Origin: a virus
Length of the DNA stretch: 30,614 nt
Virus record (IMG/VR): IMGVR_UViG_3300046449_000477
Span: 1-30,614 of that record
Reading direction: 5' to 3' (one strand)
Made by a program: the position numbers and the translations under genes
Shown: positions 5,631 to 12,750 of the stretch, piece after piece
Numbering within the stretch: the first letter of the stretch is position 1
Layout: every line of letters begins with the position of its first letter
The notes under the pieces: generated by a model
Database searches by the model: none
What the model was told of the DNA's origin: nothing
The model's input: the letters and a program-made list of their open reading frames with translations, nothing else

Positions 5631-5962
5631 AAGCAACACTACTCACTTGGTATTACGAATCAGGTCAACTGAAAGAAGAAAAATATTGCGTTGATGGTAA
5701 AAGACATAGATTAGATGCTCCCGCAGTCACTAAGTATTACGAATCAGGTCAACTGAAAGAAGAAAGCTACTTTGTTGATGGTAAAATACATAGATTAGAT
5801 GCTCCCGCAGTCACTAAGTATTACGAATCAGGTCAACTGAAAGAAGAAAGCTATTGGGTTGATGGTAAAGACATAACTAACGAACTAACGAACGCGCACT
5901 ACTTCACATCACCACCTGAAATGAAAGCATTCATATTCTCAATGATGATGGCATCGGATTAG
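5627..5962 (+). CDS. MORN-like / YwqK-like repeat protein (111 aa)
   Basis: The ATG overlaps the stop of the previous gene (ATGA), implying translational coupling. Residues 1-85 are three near-identical 28-residue repeats (YYESGQLKEESYxVDGKxHRLDAPAVTK), encoded by an 84-bp tandem DNA repeat between about 5645 and 5875. The third repeat ends at VDGKD and lacks HR. A different tail follows (ITNELTNAHYFTSPPEMKAFIFSMMMASD). It is the same repeat type as the protein at 4152. After its TAG stop the frame stays open for 62 more codons through a duplicated piece of the preceding gene, so the present end may be recent. Function is unknown. Confidence 0.75.
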   Translation: MKATLLTWYYESGQLKEEKYCVDGKRHRLDAPAVTKYYESGQLKEESYFVDGKIHRLDAPAVTKYYESGQLKEESYWVDGKDITNELTNAHYFTSPPEMKAFIFSMMMASD

Positions 5963-6151
5963 AACAATAAACAACAACTAAACACCATACCAAATACATT
6001 AGATACTTTGATGTGCCTTATTGAAGTAGAAGACATATGTATAAAAACAAGTCGTTCTAGTATCAAAGATATAATCAATACTAGGTACTCTGAACTAGAT
6101 GAAACAGATCAGTTCACCGTTACATTAGCAACAGGATACAACAGTATATAA
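5963..6151 (+). pseudogene. Duplicated 3' end of the 5136 gene
   Basis: About 180 bp repeat the region near 5449-5625 with few changes. The frame encodes NTLDTLMCLIEVEDICIKTS and continues to LDETDQFTVTLATGYNSI before TAA at 6149-6151. There is no start codon with a ribosome-binding site; the only in-frame Met lies inside the conserved region. The frame is continuous with the upstream MORN-like gene across its TAG at 5960. It is best read as a gene fragment left by duplication or recombination, possibly expressed only if TAG is read through. Confidence 0.7.
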
Positions 6152-6180
6152 GACACTTATGTGAACTTAGTTTATCTATG

Positions 6181-6189
6181 TATAAATAA
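6181..6189 (+). promoter_or_regulatory. T4-late-like promoter box
   Basis: TATAAATAA lies 34 bp before the start at 6223, in a short gap after the pseudogene. It matches the T4 late core exactly. No -35 element is evident. Confidence 0.55.
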
Positions 6190-6222
6190 AAAGTAAGCAA
6201 TAACACACAAAAAGGATAAAAC

Positions 6223-6474
6223 ATGAACACAATCCAACATGAACAACAAACAACTCTAAGATACTATTTGAGAGATTATAATGAGTTAAACAAAATCAAC
6301 ACTAACCTAACTGTGTTGCCTTCTACTGATGTAACAGAACAACAAAATCAACTAAATGTATTGATGGATAAAATCAAAATATTAGTAGATGATTTAAACA
6401 CTACACGTGAATCATTAGGATTAGAAGAACTTGTTATCTATATACCTCAAATGGTATTGACGCGTATAAAGTAA
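6223..6474 (+). CDS. Small unknown helical protein (83 aa)
   Basis: The start at ATG follows AAAGGATA. The protein looks fully helical, with heptad-like spacing of Leu and Ile in LRYYLRDYNELNKINTNL and QLNVLMDKIKILVDDLNTT. There is no membrane span or motif. Its N-terminal part has a faint likeness to the start of the protein at 6548 (a Leu/Tyr pattern followed by ELNK), perhaps a shared origin. It is the first gene behind the late-like box at 6181. Confidence 0.6.
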   Translation: MNTIQHEQQTTLRYYLRDYNELNKINTNLTVLPSTDVTEQQNQLNVLMDKIKILVDDLNTTRESLGLEELVIYIPQMVLTRIK

Positions 6475-6521
6475 AATAACAGCAGTAACAACTAAGACTA
6501 AACAGACACTAGAAATAGAGT

Positions 6522-6552
6522 TGTTACTACAGCAACAGGATACAAAAATGAA
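6522..6552 (+). repeat. 31-bp gene-junction repeat, copy 1
   Basis: These 31 bases occur identically at 6841-6871. They contain GCAACAGGATAC followed by AAAAATGAA: ribosome-binding site plus start codon. In the second copy the same bases also encode the C-terminal VTTATGYKNE of the upstream gene. Here the upstream reading frame is absent, suggesting a lost gene body. Confidence 0.8.
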
Positions 6553-6901
6553 AAGTAAATACAGCTTACAAACAATATACGATTTAAACAAAGAGCTAAA
6601 CAAAGCTACTAATCCAACCATAGAAGATATTGTTTTATTCTTCAACATCATGTTGGCTAATCCGCGATCATATGACGATACAGGAGAAACTTTTATATGG
6701 AGTTGTGCTCTTTTGTATTTTAACAACTGCATTATAAGTGAACCTACAGACCCTAATGCACCATACAAATACTATGTTGAGATTACACATGAACACATAG
6801 AACAAAAGTATAACGAACTAAGTGAAGCAGATCAGTTAGCTGTTACTACAGCAACAGGATACAAAAATGAACAGAATGAACACAATAACATTCAGAACTG
6901 A
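6548..6901 (+). CDS. Unknown protein, paralogue of the 5136 C-terminus (117 aa)
   Basis: I chose ATG at 6548, seven bases after AGGA in the junction repeat; a TTG at 6521 in frame is less likely. The protein is helical with a few aromatic stretches (EDIVLFFNIMLANPRSYDD, FIWSCALLYFNNCII). Its end, YNELSEADQLAVTTATGYKNE, matches the ends of the 5136 protein and the 5963 fragment. The next gene starts inside its last codons (6867) and uses AACAGGATA here as its ribosome-binding site. No function is recognised. Confidence 0.65.
   Translation: MKSKYSLQTIYDLNKELNKATNPTIEDIVLFFNIMLANPRSYDDTGETFIWSCALLYFNNCIISEPTDPNAPYKYYVEITHEHIEQKYNELSEADQLAVTTATGYKNEQNEHNNIQN
6841..6871 (+). repeat. 31-bp gene-junction repeat, copy 2
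   Basis: Identical to 6522-6552. It overlaps the end of the 6548 gene and the start of the 6867 gene, coding for the first and initiating the second. Confidence 0.8.
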
Positions 6902-7145
6902 ATCAACTAAAGATGATACATTTAGTGGTTATGATTTTAACACTAAGCGTGAAGTGAACTTATATATTAATAATAAGTTCCATAAGGTAATAACTATTAT
7001 AGATAAAAATAGTTTATATGATTGCGAATACTATGTTGATGGTGAGTTACATGTAGCTGTGAGTATCGGTGAGCAAACAACCACAGGCAATGTATACGTC
7101 GAGACTGAACTGTATAAACAAAAAATAAAATACATTGAATGGTAA
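6867..7145 (+). CDS. Small unknown protein with degenerate MORN-like repeats (92 aa)
   Basis: The start at ATG overlaps the previous gene by 35 bp and lies about seven bases after AGGA in the junction repeat. An ATG three codons later is possible. Two segments, LYINNKFHKV and CEYYVDGELHVAV, keep the xYxxGxxH rhythm of the MORN-like proteins at 4152 and 5627 but lack the Arg and the Pro-Ala turn. The protein is mainly beta and polar. It may be a diverged member of the same repeat family; this is inference from the pattern alone. It sits in a tight run of overlapping genes. Confidence 0.6.
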   Translation: MNRMNTITFRTESTKDDTFSGYDFNTKREVNLYINNKFHKVITIIDKNSLYDCEYYVDGELHVAVSIGEQTTTGNVYVETELYKQKIKYIEW

Positions 7146-7149
7146 TAAT

Positions 7150-7596
7150 ATGAATATAGAAAATGAAATAAAAGGCATCCTTAATAATATTGATACGAAC
7201 AATCCAGAAAGCGAGTCTGTAAGTTTAAAGACACTAAAGCTGACTGTTATTGTTAATAATACAGTACTGAACGAATGCTTAGTTAAAAGTAATGCAACTG
7301 CATTTGAACTCCTAGAAATGTTTAATATGAACATGCTCGGTGAAGATGAATGTGTTGATCAAGTAAGCGTAAATAAAATGAACATAGACGATACTACTGA
7401 AGAATATGATGACTGGTATCAAATCGTAGTATTAACAATATTACGTAATACAGATACTGATACTGTTACTGAAGCAGAAGAAGTTATAGAAGAAACATAT
7501 ACTGAACCAACTGAACCAACTGAACCAACTGAACCAACTGAACCAACTGAACCAACAGATACAGATACAGATACAACAGATGAGAACATGTACTAA
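7150..7596 (+). CDS. Acidic unknown protein with Thr-Glu-Pro repeat tail
   Basis: I chose ATG at 7150, four bases after the previous stop; a TTG at 7135 in frame is possible. Residues 1-108 form a compact acidic domain (SVSLKTLKLTVIVNNTVLNECLVKS, then FELLEMFNMNMLGEDECVDQV) that may be alpha/beta. The rest is a flexible acidic linker ending in six TEP units and TD dipeptides, encoded by a 9-bp and then a 6-bp tandem repeat. The C-terminus overlaps the HNH gene by 17 bp. Such tails are often disordered spacers. Function is unknown. Confidence 0.65.
   Translation: MNIENEIKGILNNIDTNNPESESVSLKTLKLTVIVNNTVLNECLVKSNATAFELLEMFNMNMLGEDECVDQVSVNKMNIDDTTEEYDDWYQIVVLTILRNTDTDTVTEAEEVIEETYTEPTEPTEPTEPTEPTEPTDTDTDTTDENMY
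7501..7572 (+). repeat. Coding microsatellite: 9-bp x6 then 6-bp x3
   Basis: ACTGAACCA is repeated six times without error (7501-7554), then ACAGAT three times (7555-7572). Both unit lengths are multiples of three, so copy-number changes lengthen or shorten the TEP/TD tail without shifting frame. Confidence 0.95.
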
Positions 7597-7996
7597 ATCA
7601 GGATGCATCACAGCTCATTTAAATGACAATGGATACTGTGATACACACCAGCAATACTACCAATCCCAAGTATCAGAACGACATAAACGATACAACAAAG
7701 ACCGCCCATCACGACACTCATTCTACTTCACTAATACTTGGAAACGATTACGTGACCAATACATACGTGAACACCCATTATGCTGTCATTGCGATGCGTT
7801 AGGCATTACTAAGCTTGCTACATTAGTCGATCACATTGTTGAACTACAGGACGATTACAGTAAGCGTGATGATTACTTGAACTTACAAAGCTTATGCCAC
7901 GCCTGCCATAACGTTAAGACAGGTAAGGCACAGCAAGAGCGTAAGAAGAATGAGTTAGTAAAGGGAATAGGTAGAGACATTAACCAGGGATGGTAA
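7580..7996 (+). CDS. HNH endonuclease (packaging-associated type)
   Basis: The 138-residue protein has an N-terminal possible zinc site (C4, C9, C20, H23) and an HNH core. C68-x2-C71 and C106-x2-C109 would bind structural zinc, D84-H85 start the active site (VDHIVEL), N101 lies in NLQSLC and H110-N111 follow the last Cys. Phage HNH proteins of this type, encoded next to the terminase genes, help the large terminase cut at cos during packaging. The gene overlaps the 7150 gene and lies about 540 bp before the small terminase, with only a small gene and the likely cos region between, which supports this role. The start at 7580 has no strong ribosome-binding site, so coupling to the upstream gene is likely. 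Confidence 0.9.
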   Translation: MRTCTKSGCITAHLNDNGYCDTHQQYYQSQVSERHKRYNKDRPSRHSFYFTNTWKRLRDQYIREHPLCCHCDALGITKLATLVDHIVELQDDYSKRDDYLNLQSLCHACHNVKTGKAQQERKKNELVKGIGRDINQGW

Positions 7997-8032
7997 TAAC
8001 TAATAAGCACATACAAGGACAAGGAGTAATAG

Positions 8033-8263
8033 ATGATTAAAGTTGAACAACTACATAACGTGATGATGGACTATAACGGTGATGTGTTATGGATTAAGTA
8101 CTGTGATAACAATGGACTGACTATAACGTCACTGAACAATCAAGAGACACTTACAGGTGACGTTGAACTAGATGTACTTAGGTTCATTATTAAAACGCTA
8201 AGCATGATAGATACAGCAGACAGCACTGATACTGACAACACTGACAGATGGCTACACAAGTAA
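8033..8263 (+). CDS. Small unknown acidic protein (76 aa)
   Basis: The start at ATG lies seven bases after AAGGAG. Residues 1-60 look like a small beta-rich domain (VMMDYNGDVLWIKYCDNNGLTITSLN), followed by a polar tail of Thr-Asp repeats (TADSTDTDNTDRW). The acidic TD tail resembles the TEP/TD tail of the 7150 protein. It is the last gene before the non-coding packaging region. No function is recognised. Confidence 0.65.
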   Translation: MIKVEQLHNVMMDYNGDVLWIKYCDNNGLTITSLNNQETLTGDVELDVLRFIIKTLSMIDTADSTDTDNTDRWLHK

Positions 8264-8393
8264 GTATAAGGTATTAAGTATAAGCCCTCAATAAATCCTC
8301 ATAAAGCCCCACTGAAAGCCAAGTGATCCACTACTGAACGCACTTGAACCACTACTGAAACTGACTAAATAACGCATATTCCGCTCTTTATTT

Positions 8394-8404
8394 TTAAATA
8401 AATA
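8394..8404 (+). promoter_or_regulatory. Late-like promoter box before terminase
   Basis: TTAAATAAATA is a looser version of the late box, about 135 bp before the small terminase start and just before the G-run. It is the only such box in front of the packaging genes, but less certain than the exact TATAAATA copies. Confidence 0.35.
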
Positions 8405-8482
8405 ACATAGGGGGGTGGGTAAAGTTTAAAAACAAAACGTTTAAACAACGCACCGAAACCGATCTTAATAAATATTATTCCT

Positions 8483-8507
8483 AGCACCCCAAAAAGTGTG
8501 GTGCTTT
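8483..8507 (+). terminator. Hairpin before terminase, weak terminator candidate
   Basis: AGCACC (8483-8488) pairs with GGTGCT (8500-8505), followed by only three T. It could end readthrough from the left or act as a leader hairpin. The short T-run makes strong termination unlikely. Confidence 0.4.
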
Positions 8508-8538
8508 CTGCTGCGTGGAGCAAAGCCAAGGAGGGCTT

Positions 8539-8904
8539 ATGAAAAAACTTAAATGGCTGCCTAAGCCGTCTGAACAGTTTTACAAACAAGTATCAAAAAT
8601 CATCGAGGGTACTTATAGCGACACTGATGAGATTGATAATGTGTTGATGAGCATGTTAGCGATTGAGCTTAACGAGTATGTTCAAGCTATTAATGAACTT
8701 GAGATAAACGGTTCAACAATCACTGTTAAGGGCGCTAATGGTTACGAAGTAACAAAACAATCACCAGCAGTACAGACCAAACAAGCCGCATTTAAAAACA
8801 TCATCGAGCTATTAACCAAAACAGGTTTATTAAAAGATCCAATGTTTCGTGCTGGTGTTGCTAGTGCTGATGCTTTTACTGACTTCTTAAATGAGGATAT
8901 CTAA
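8539..8904 (+). CDS. Terminase small subunit, P27-like
   Basis: I chose ATG at 8539 because AAGGAGG (8528-8534) stands just upstream; an in-frame GTG at 8515 would place that site inside the gene. The 121-residue protein fits the P27-like small terminase family: a helical N-terminus, a helix around IELNEYVQAINELEING, a beta turn with NGYEVTKQSPAV, and a C-terminal helix pair ending in LLTKTGLLKDPMFRAG. It binds DNA near cos and recruits the large subunit. Its TAA stop overlaps the ATG of the large subunit by one base (TAATG), so the two are co-translated. The usual C-terminal Arg-rich end is reduced. Confidence 0.85.
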   Translation: MKKLKWLPKPSEQFYKQVSKIIEGTYSDTDEIDNVLMSMLAIELNEYVQAINELEINGSTITVKGANGYEVTKQSPAVQTKQAAFKNIIELLTKTGLLKDPMFRAGVASADAFTDFLNEDI

Positions 8905-10706
8905 TGAGCCTTAGCAGATATGAAATGCTGCTTGATGTTCATGGATTTAATACAAAGCTAAAAGATATACCAACAATACCCACACAAGATTATCGACAAG
9001 CATATCTCTATGCAGCAGACATTATCACTGGATATATCAATAGCAATAAGTACATCAAACTAGCATGTCAAAGATTTATAGATGATTTAAAAGCATCATC
9101 TGAACCTGATTTTAAATACATGTTCTCAACTAATAAAGCTCAGCGAATAGTTGATTTCTATAAGCACATGAAACACACAACAATGGACTTTTATGGCAAG
9201 CCATTTGAGCTTATGCCGTGGCAGATATTCATTGTTTCAAACATCATTGGATGGTTGAAAAAAGAACCACATCACCGCAGTAAAAAGCATGTAAGACGTT
9301 TTACAGAAGCACATCTTTGGGTAGCACGTAAGAATGGTAAATCAGCATTATCATCTGGTTTAGCATTGTATTTCTTCTTAGCTGATGGTGAGCGTGGAGC
9401 ACAGGTTTATTCAGTAGGGCCATCGCTTAGACAAGCAAAAATCGTATATGAGCAATCAACAGAACTCATTCAAACGATGCCTGTTAAGCACGATAAAGCA
9501 TTTAAAAAACGCTTTGATGGTATGCATTATTCGAACTCGAAATATCAGCCACTAGCTAACAACAGTTCAACACTTGATGGTTTATCAAGTCACTTAGTCG
9601 TATGTGATGAGATACATGAATGGACGGATAGAAACTTATACAACGTAATGAAAACAAGTACAGGCGCAAGGACTCAGCCGTTAATGCTCGTTATTAGTAC
9701 AGCAGGAACGATCCTAGATGGTATTGCTGTGGACTTGTATAAGCGCGGCCAGCGCATGTTAGACAAGGTTATTCAAGCTGATCATATGTTCACAATGATT
9801 TATGGGATTGATGAAGATGATGATTACTTTGATGAACATGTTTGGATTAAGGCAAACCCAACTTTAGGTCTGGTAAAAACATATGAAGAAATGCGAAAAG
9901 ACTCAGAAGCAGCACGCGATATGGTGTCGCAGAGGAATGATTATCTAACAAAGCATCTTAATGTGTTCTGTCACAGTGAAAAGGTGTGGTTAAAGAAACA
10001 AGATTTAGATAAATGCGTGGCAGATTTAGATTTTAATGCTGAGAAATACAAGCGTTATGACTGTTATATAGGCGTGGATTTAGCTCAAAAAATCGATTTA
10101 ACCGCTGTATCAGCAGTCTTCAAAGTGCCTGCTAGTGATACTGAATCGGGCAAGATTGAATATCATTTAATGCAAAAACATTACATAGCCCGTGGCGCTA
10201 TAAATAAAGCATCAGAACAAGTCCAAAATCTTTATCACACATGGAGCTTACAAGGTTACTTAGAGATAGTTGAGTCAACTATTACAGACTTTGATCTTGT
10301 GCGTGATTACATAGCTGATTTGAGTAAGAAGTATAACGTTATTGAAGTCGCATTCGATCCAGCACAAGGCAATCAGCTAATGAATGACTTGAGGAATAAA
10401 CACGGATTAACAGTAGTTGAAGTAAAACCAACACCAGTACAACTAAACGAACCTACTAAACGTGTAGAAGCGATGATTGTTGATAGTTGTATTAAATATA
10501 ACGGTGATAAGGTTTTTGAATATTGTTGCTCTAATGCGTTATTAAAAAATCATGCAAATAATATTGTCAGTGTTGTGAAAAATACTAATGAAGATAAAAC
10601 AGACAGTTTAATGGCGATGATTATTGCTGCATCACGTATTACAGAAGAATCAACTCAAAGCATATATGAAGATATGAAAGGTTTGGTATCTATAAGATAT
10701 AAATAA
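8904..10706 (+). CDS. terL: Terminase large subunit
   Basis: The 600-residue protein is the ATP-driven DNA packaging motor and headful or cos nuclease. The ATPase domain shows Walker A at about 140-147 (VARKNGKS), Walker B at 232-236 (VVCDE) and the coupling motif ISTAGT at about 258-264. The C-terminal RNase H-like nuclease shows three acidic positions: D392 in IGVDLAQ, D485 in AFDPAQG and D567 in DKTDSL. Length and motif order fit the HK97-type family that works with P27-like small subunits and HNH proteins, both encoded just upstream. The start overlaps the previous stop. The gene is followed after 12 bp by the portal. Confidence 0.97.
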   Translation: MSLSRYEMLLDVHGFNTKLKDIPTIPTQDYRQAYLYAADIITGYINSNKYIKLACQRFIDDLKASSEPDFKYMFSTNKAQRIVDFYKHMKHTTMDFYGKPFELMPWQIFIVSNIIGWLKKEPHHRSKKHVRRFTEAHLWVARKNGKSALSSGLALYFFLADGERGAQVYSVGPSLRQAKIVYEQSTELIQTMPVKHDKAFKKRFDGMHYSNSKYQPLANNSSTLDGLSSHLVVCDEIHEWTDRNLYNVMKTSTGARTQPLMLVISTAGTILDGIAVDLYKRGQRMLDKVIQADHMFTMIYGIDEDDDYFDEHVWIKANPTLGLVKTYEEMRKDSEAARDMVSQRNDYLTKHLNVFCHSEKVWLKKQDLDKCVADLDFNAEKYKRYDCYIGVDLAQKIDLTAVSAVFKVPASDTESGKIEYHLMQKHYIARGAINKASEQVQNLYHTWSLQGYLEIVESTITDFDLVRDYIADLSKKYNVIEVAFDPAQGNQLMNDLRNKHGLTVVEVKPTPVQLNEPTKRVEAMIVDSCIKYNGDKVFEYCCSNALLKNHANNIVSVVKNTNEDKTDSLMAMIIAASRITEESTQSIYEDMKGLVSIRYK

Positions 10707-10718
10707 CAGGAGAAAAAT

Positions 10719-11927
10719 ATGGAATGGATTCCAAGTTTTTTCAGAAAGAAAGAAAATACAAAGAGTAATGATAATAGCTTTAACGACCTAATGCGAAGAA
10801 TACGAAATCAAGGCAGTACTGCTTCATTAACTGAAATGGAAACTTTAGGGCTAAGCGATATTCTTGCTTGTATTAAAGTTAAATCAAACACTGTTAGTCA
10901 GTTACCTTTAAAAATGTTCAACATAACAAATGGCCGTGTTTTATTAAAAGCAAAAGATAACCCAACAGTAAACACATTAACAAAACGTCCTAATAACTAT
11001 CAAACAATGCATGATTTTATAAAAATGATGATTATGCATCTTGATGTTAGAGGTAACTTTTACGCTCTTATTACTCGTGATACTAGAGGTAATATTGTTG
11101 ATTTATTTCCAATACCACCAGATATCAGACCTCAAGTTGAGTTAGTTGATGACACGTTAATGTATCGCTTAGGTGCTAATGTTTATGATCAAAGTGAAAT
11201 ATTACATGTTAAAGATTTTAGTTTCGACAGTGTACGTGGACTAAATAACTTTGATGTAGCGTGTAACGTTATTAACTTGAACTACTACGCACGTAATCAC
11301 GGTATCAGTTTCTTCATGAATGGCAGTGCGCCAGCTGGTGTTATTACTACTGATAAAACTATGAGTAGAGAAGCACAAGTCGCGTTTCTTGAAAGCTGGG
11401 TGCAAACATACGGTGGTGCTGGTAATCACAATCGAACAGCGATGTTAGTTGATGGTGTTAAATACAGCCAAATAGGTACATCTAACGTTGATGCACAGTT
11501 TTTAGAAACTCGTAAGTATCAAAGAAGTGAGATAGCAGGTATTTTCTTAGTACCAGCATTCATGATTGGTGACTTGGAAAATGCTCATTTTAACAACATT
11601 GAATCACAAAACAGATTCTTCCATCAAACATGCATCGGGCCTCTACTTCAAAACATTGAAGAAAAGATTAATAGCATCTTACCTGACGGAATGGAAATCG
11701 AGTTCGATGACAAAATGTTCTTGCGTGGTGACGTTAAAACTCAAGCAGAAGTGCATAAAGCATACTTAGAAATGGGTGTTTATAGCGTTAACGAAATCCG
11801 TTCAGAAATCGGTGAAGAACACATTGAAGATGGTGATAAACGAGTTATTCAAACCAATAACATCACGTTCAACAATCCCTCTGAAGTACCTACGACAACT
11901 GAAAAACCACCTCTAACAAAACTATAA
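10719..11927 (+). CDS. HK97-family portal protein
   Basis: The 402-residue protein matches the HK97 portal family (PF04860). The characteristic N-terminal part reads SDILACIKVKSNTVSQLPLKMF and TKRPNNYQTMHDFIKMMIMHLDVRGNFYALI. The middle has GLNNFDVACNVINLNYYARNHGISFFMNGSAPAGVI, and the crown region EIAGIFLVPAFMIGDLENAHFNNIESQNRFFHQTCI. Portals form a twelve-subunit ring at one capsid vertex through which DNA passes. CAGGAG lies eight bases before the ATG. The last codons and stop overlap a TATAAATA box for the protease gene. Confidence 0.96.
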   Translation: MEWIPSFFRKKENTKSNDNSFNDLMRRIRNQGSTASLTEMETLGLSDILACIKVKSNTVSQLPLKMFNITNGRVLLKAKDNPTVNTLTKRPNNYQTMHDFIKMMIMHLDVRGNFYALITRDTRGNIVDLFPIPPDIRPQVELVDDTLMYRLGANVYDQSEILHVKDFSFDSVRGLNNFDVACNVINLNYYARNHGISFFMNGSAPAGVITTDKTMSREAQVAFLESWVQTYGGAGNHNRTAMLVDGVKYSQIGTSNVDAQFLETRKYQRSEIAGIFLVPAFMIGDLENAHFNNIESQNRFFHQTCIGPLLQNIEEKINSILPDGMEIEFDDKMFLRGDVKTQAEVHKAYLEMGVYSVNEIRSEIGEEHIEDGDKRVIQTNNITFNNPSEVPTTTEKPPLTKL

Positions 11928-11930
11928 ATA
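11923..11930 (+). promoter_or_regulatory. T4-late-like promoter box before protease
   Basis: TATAAATA followed by CA overlaps the portal stop codon (TAA, 11925-11927) and lies 35 bp before the protease start. A leader of about 30 nt with GAGG at 11957-11960 would result. Confidence 0.55.
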
Positions 11931-11965
11931 CAACATCAATCAATCACTATCAGGTAGAGGTGAGT

Positions 11966-12637
11966 ATGCAATATCGTGAATACGATCTTGATATTAAATC
12001 CGTTGATGAAAAAGGAATCATCGTTTGTTATGCGAATACATTTAACTATGTAGACAAAGCAAACGATGAAACGATTCAAGGAGCTTTCAAGAAAACAATA
12101 GCTGAACATACAGCTAAAGGCACTATGCCTAAAATGTTGTTTAACCATAATCGTAATGAACCAATCGGTAAATGGATATCGATGGAAGAAGATGAGTATG
12201 GTTTAAAAATGACTGGACAGTTAATACTAGAAGTTCAAAGAGCGCGTGAAATATATGCTTTATTAAAAGCAGATGCGATTAATGGATTTAGTATTGGTTA
12301 TACAGTTAAACAGCAACAATATGATCGTATAAATAAAATAACAAAGTTATTAGAAGTTGAACTAGGAGAAGTTTCTATTGTTCCATTTCCATGTAACGAC
12401 CAAAGCATATTAACAAGTATTAAAAGTATATTGGAAACAGGAGAGATTCCGCAGCCAAGTATTATTGAGAAAGAGTTAATAAGTCATTTCGGTTTAACTA
12501 AATCACAAGCATTAGCATTTATGTCTACTGGTTATAAAGGACTAAATACAACTGAAGAATATGAAGCTGAAAAGTCTATTAAAGAATCACAAGATGTAAA
12601 GCTAGATCAAATATTAGGACTATTCAAAAAGTCTTAA
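11966..12637 (+). CDS. Prohead protease, HK97 gp4-like (peptidase U35)
   Basis: I chose ATG at 11966, preceded by AGAGGTG; the in-frame GTG at 11960 would lie within that site. The 223-residue protein belongs to the HK97 prohead protease family (PF04586). Catalytic residues fit His61 (MLFNHN), Ser109 (NGFSIGY) and Glu135 (LGEVSIVP). It cleaves the delta domain from the major capsid protein during maturation and then itself. Residues 165-223 form a helical tail (KELISHFGLTKSQALAFMS) that may act as the scaffold-interacting part. The next gene encodes its substrate. Confidence 0.95.
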   Translation: MQYREYDLDIKSVDEKGIIVCYANTFNYVDKANDETIQGAFKKTIAEHTAKGTMPKMLFNHNRNEPIGKWISMEEDEYGLKMTGQLILEVQRAREIYALLKADAINGFSIGYTVKQQQYDRINKITKLLEVELGEVSIVPFPCNDQSILTSIKSILETGEIPQPSIIEKELISHFGLTKSQALAFMSTGYKGLNTTEEYEAEKSIKESQDVKLDQILGLFKKS

Positions 12638-12652
12638 ACACTTCTTTTATTT

Positions 12653-12660
12653 TATAAATA
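12653..12660 (+). promoter_or_regulatory. T4-late-like promoter box before major capsid gene
   Basis: TATAAATA followed by AATAAG lies 90 bp before the major capsid start, in the 113-bp gap after the protease. The long leader it creates contains the hairpin at 12682-12705. Confidence 0.6.
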
Positions 12661-12681
12661 AATAAGAACTAAGAAACCAAA

Positions 12682-12705
12682 TACGAATAGCGCGATGCGT
12701 TCGTA
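12682..12705 (+). promoter_or_regulatory. Leader hairpin of the major capsid mRNA
   Basis: TACGAA (12682-12687) pairs with TTCGTA (12700-12705). Inside, after a bulged TAG, CGC pairs with GCG around GAT. The nine base pairs lie in an unusually GC-rich leader (12690-12727) between promoter box and ribosome-binding site, with no T-run. It probably stabilises or protects the abundant capsid message. Confidence 0.4.
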
Positions 12706-12750
12706 CAGTCACGTCTGCGGGATGCGGATTAGAAGTAAAGGGAACTTACA

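Larger units (their letters stand above)
8264..8538. other. Likely cos / terminase-binding region
   Basis: This 275-bp gene-free gap lies between the HNH gene with its small neighbour and the small terminase, where cos-type HK97-like phages carry the packaging site. It holds spaced repeats CCACTACTGAA at 8328-8338 and 8349-8359 (21 bp apart, two helical turns) with a shorter CCACTGAA at 8309. It also holds a striking G-run, GGGGGGTGGG, at 8410-8419 in otherwise AT-rich DNA, and GTTTAAA repeats around 8424-8446. The G-run could be or flank the cut site and the repeats could be terminase-binding sites. The exact cut cannot be read from sequence alone. Confidence 0.45.

Noticed and set aside
5645-5875. 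Regular 84-bp repeats, possible CRISPR array
   Set aside because: The repeats are in frame, code for the MORN-like protein, and there are no unique spacers.
6421-6768. Minus-strand hydrophobic frame of 115 codons
   Set aside because: It lies opposite two plus-strand genes with good signals and has no ribosome-binding site. Leu/Ser-rich antisense frames are common in AT-rich DNA.
8515-8538. GTG start of the small terminase at 8515
   Set aside because: AAGGAGG lies inside this stretch at ideal distance from ATG 8539, so the stretch is leader, not coding.
10698-10705. Exact TATAAATA before the portal gene
   Set aside because: It overlaps the end of the terminase gene and is only 13 bp from the portal ATG. 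A transcript starting below it would lack most of the ribosome-binding site CAGGAG, so it is probably coding chance.
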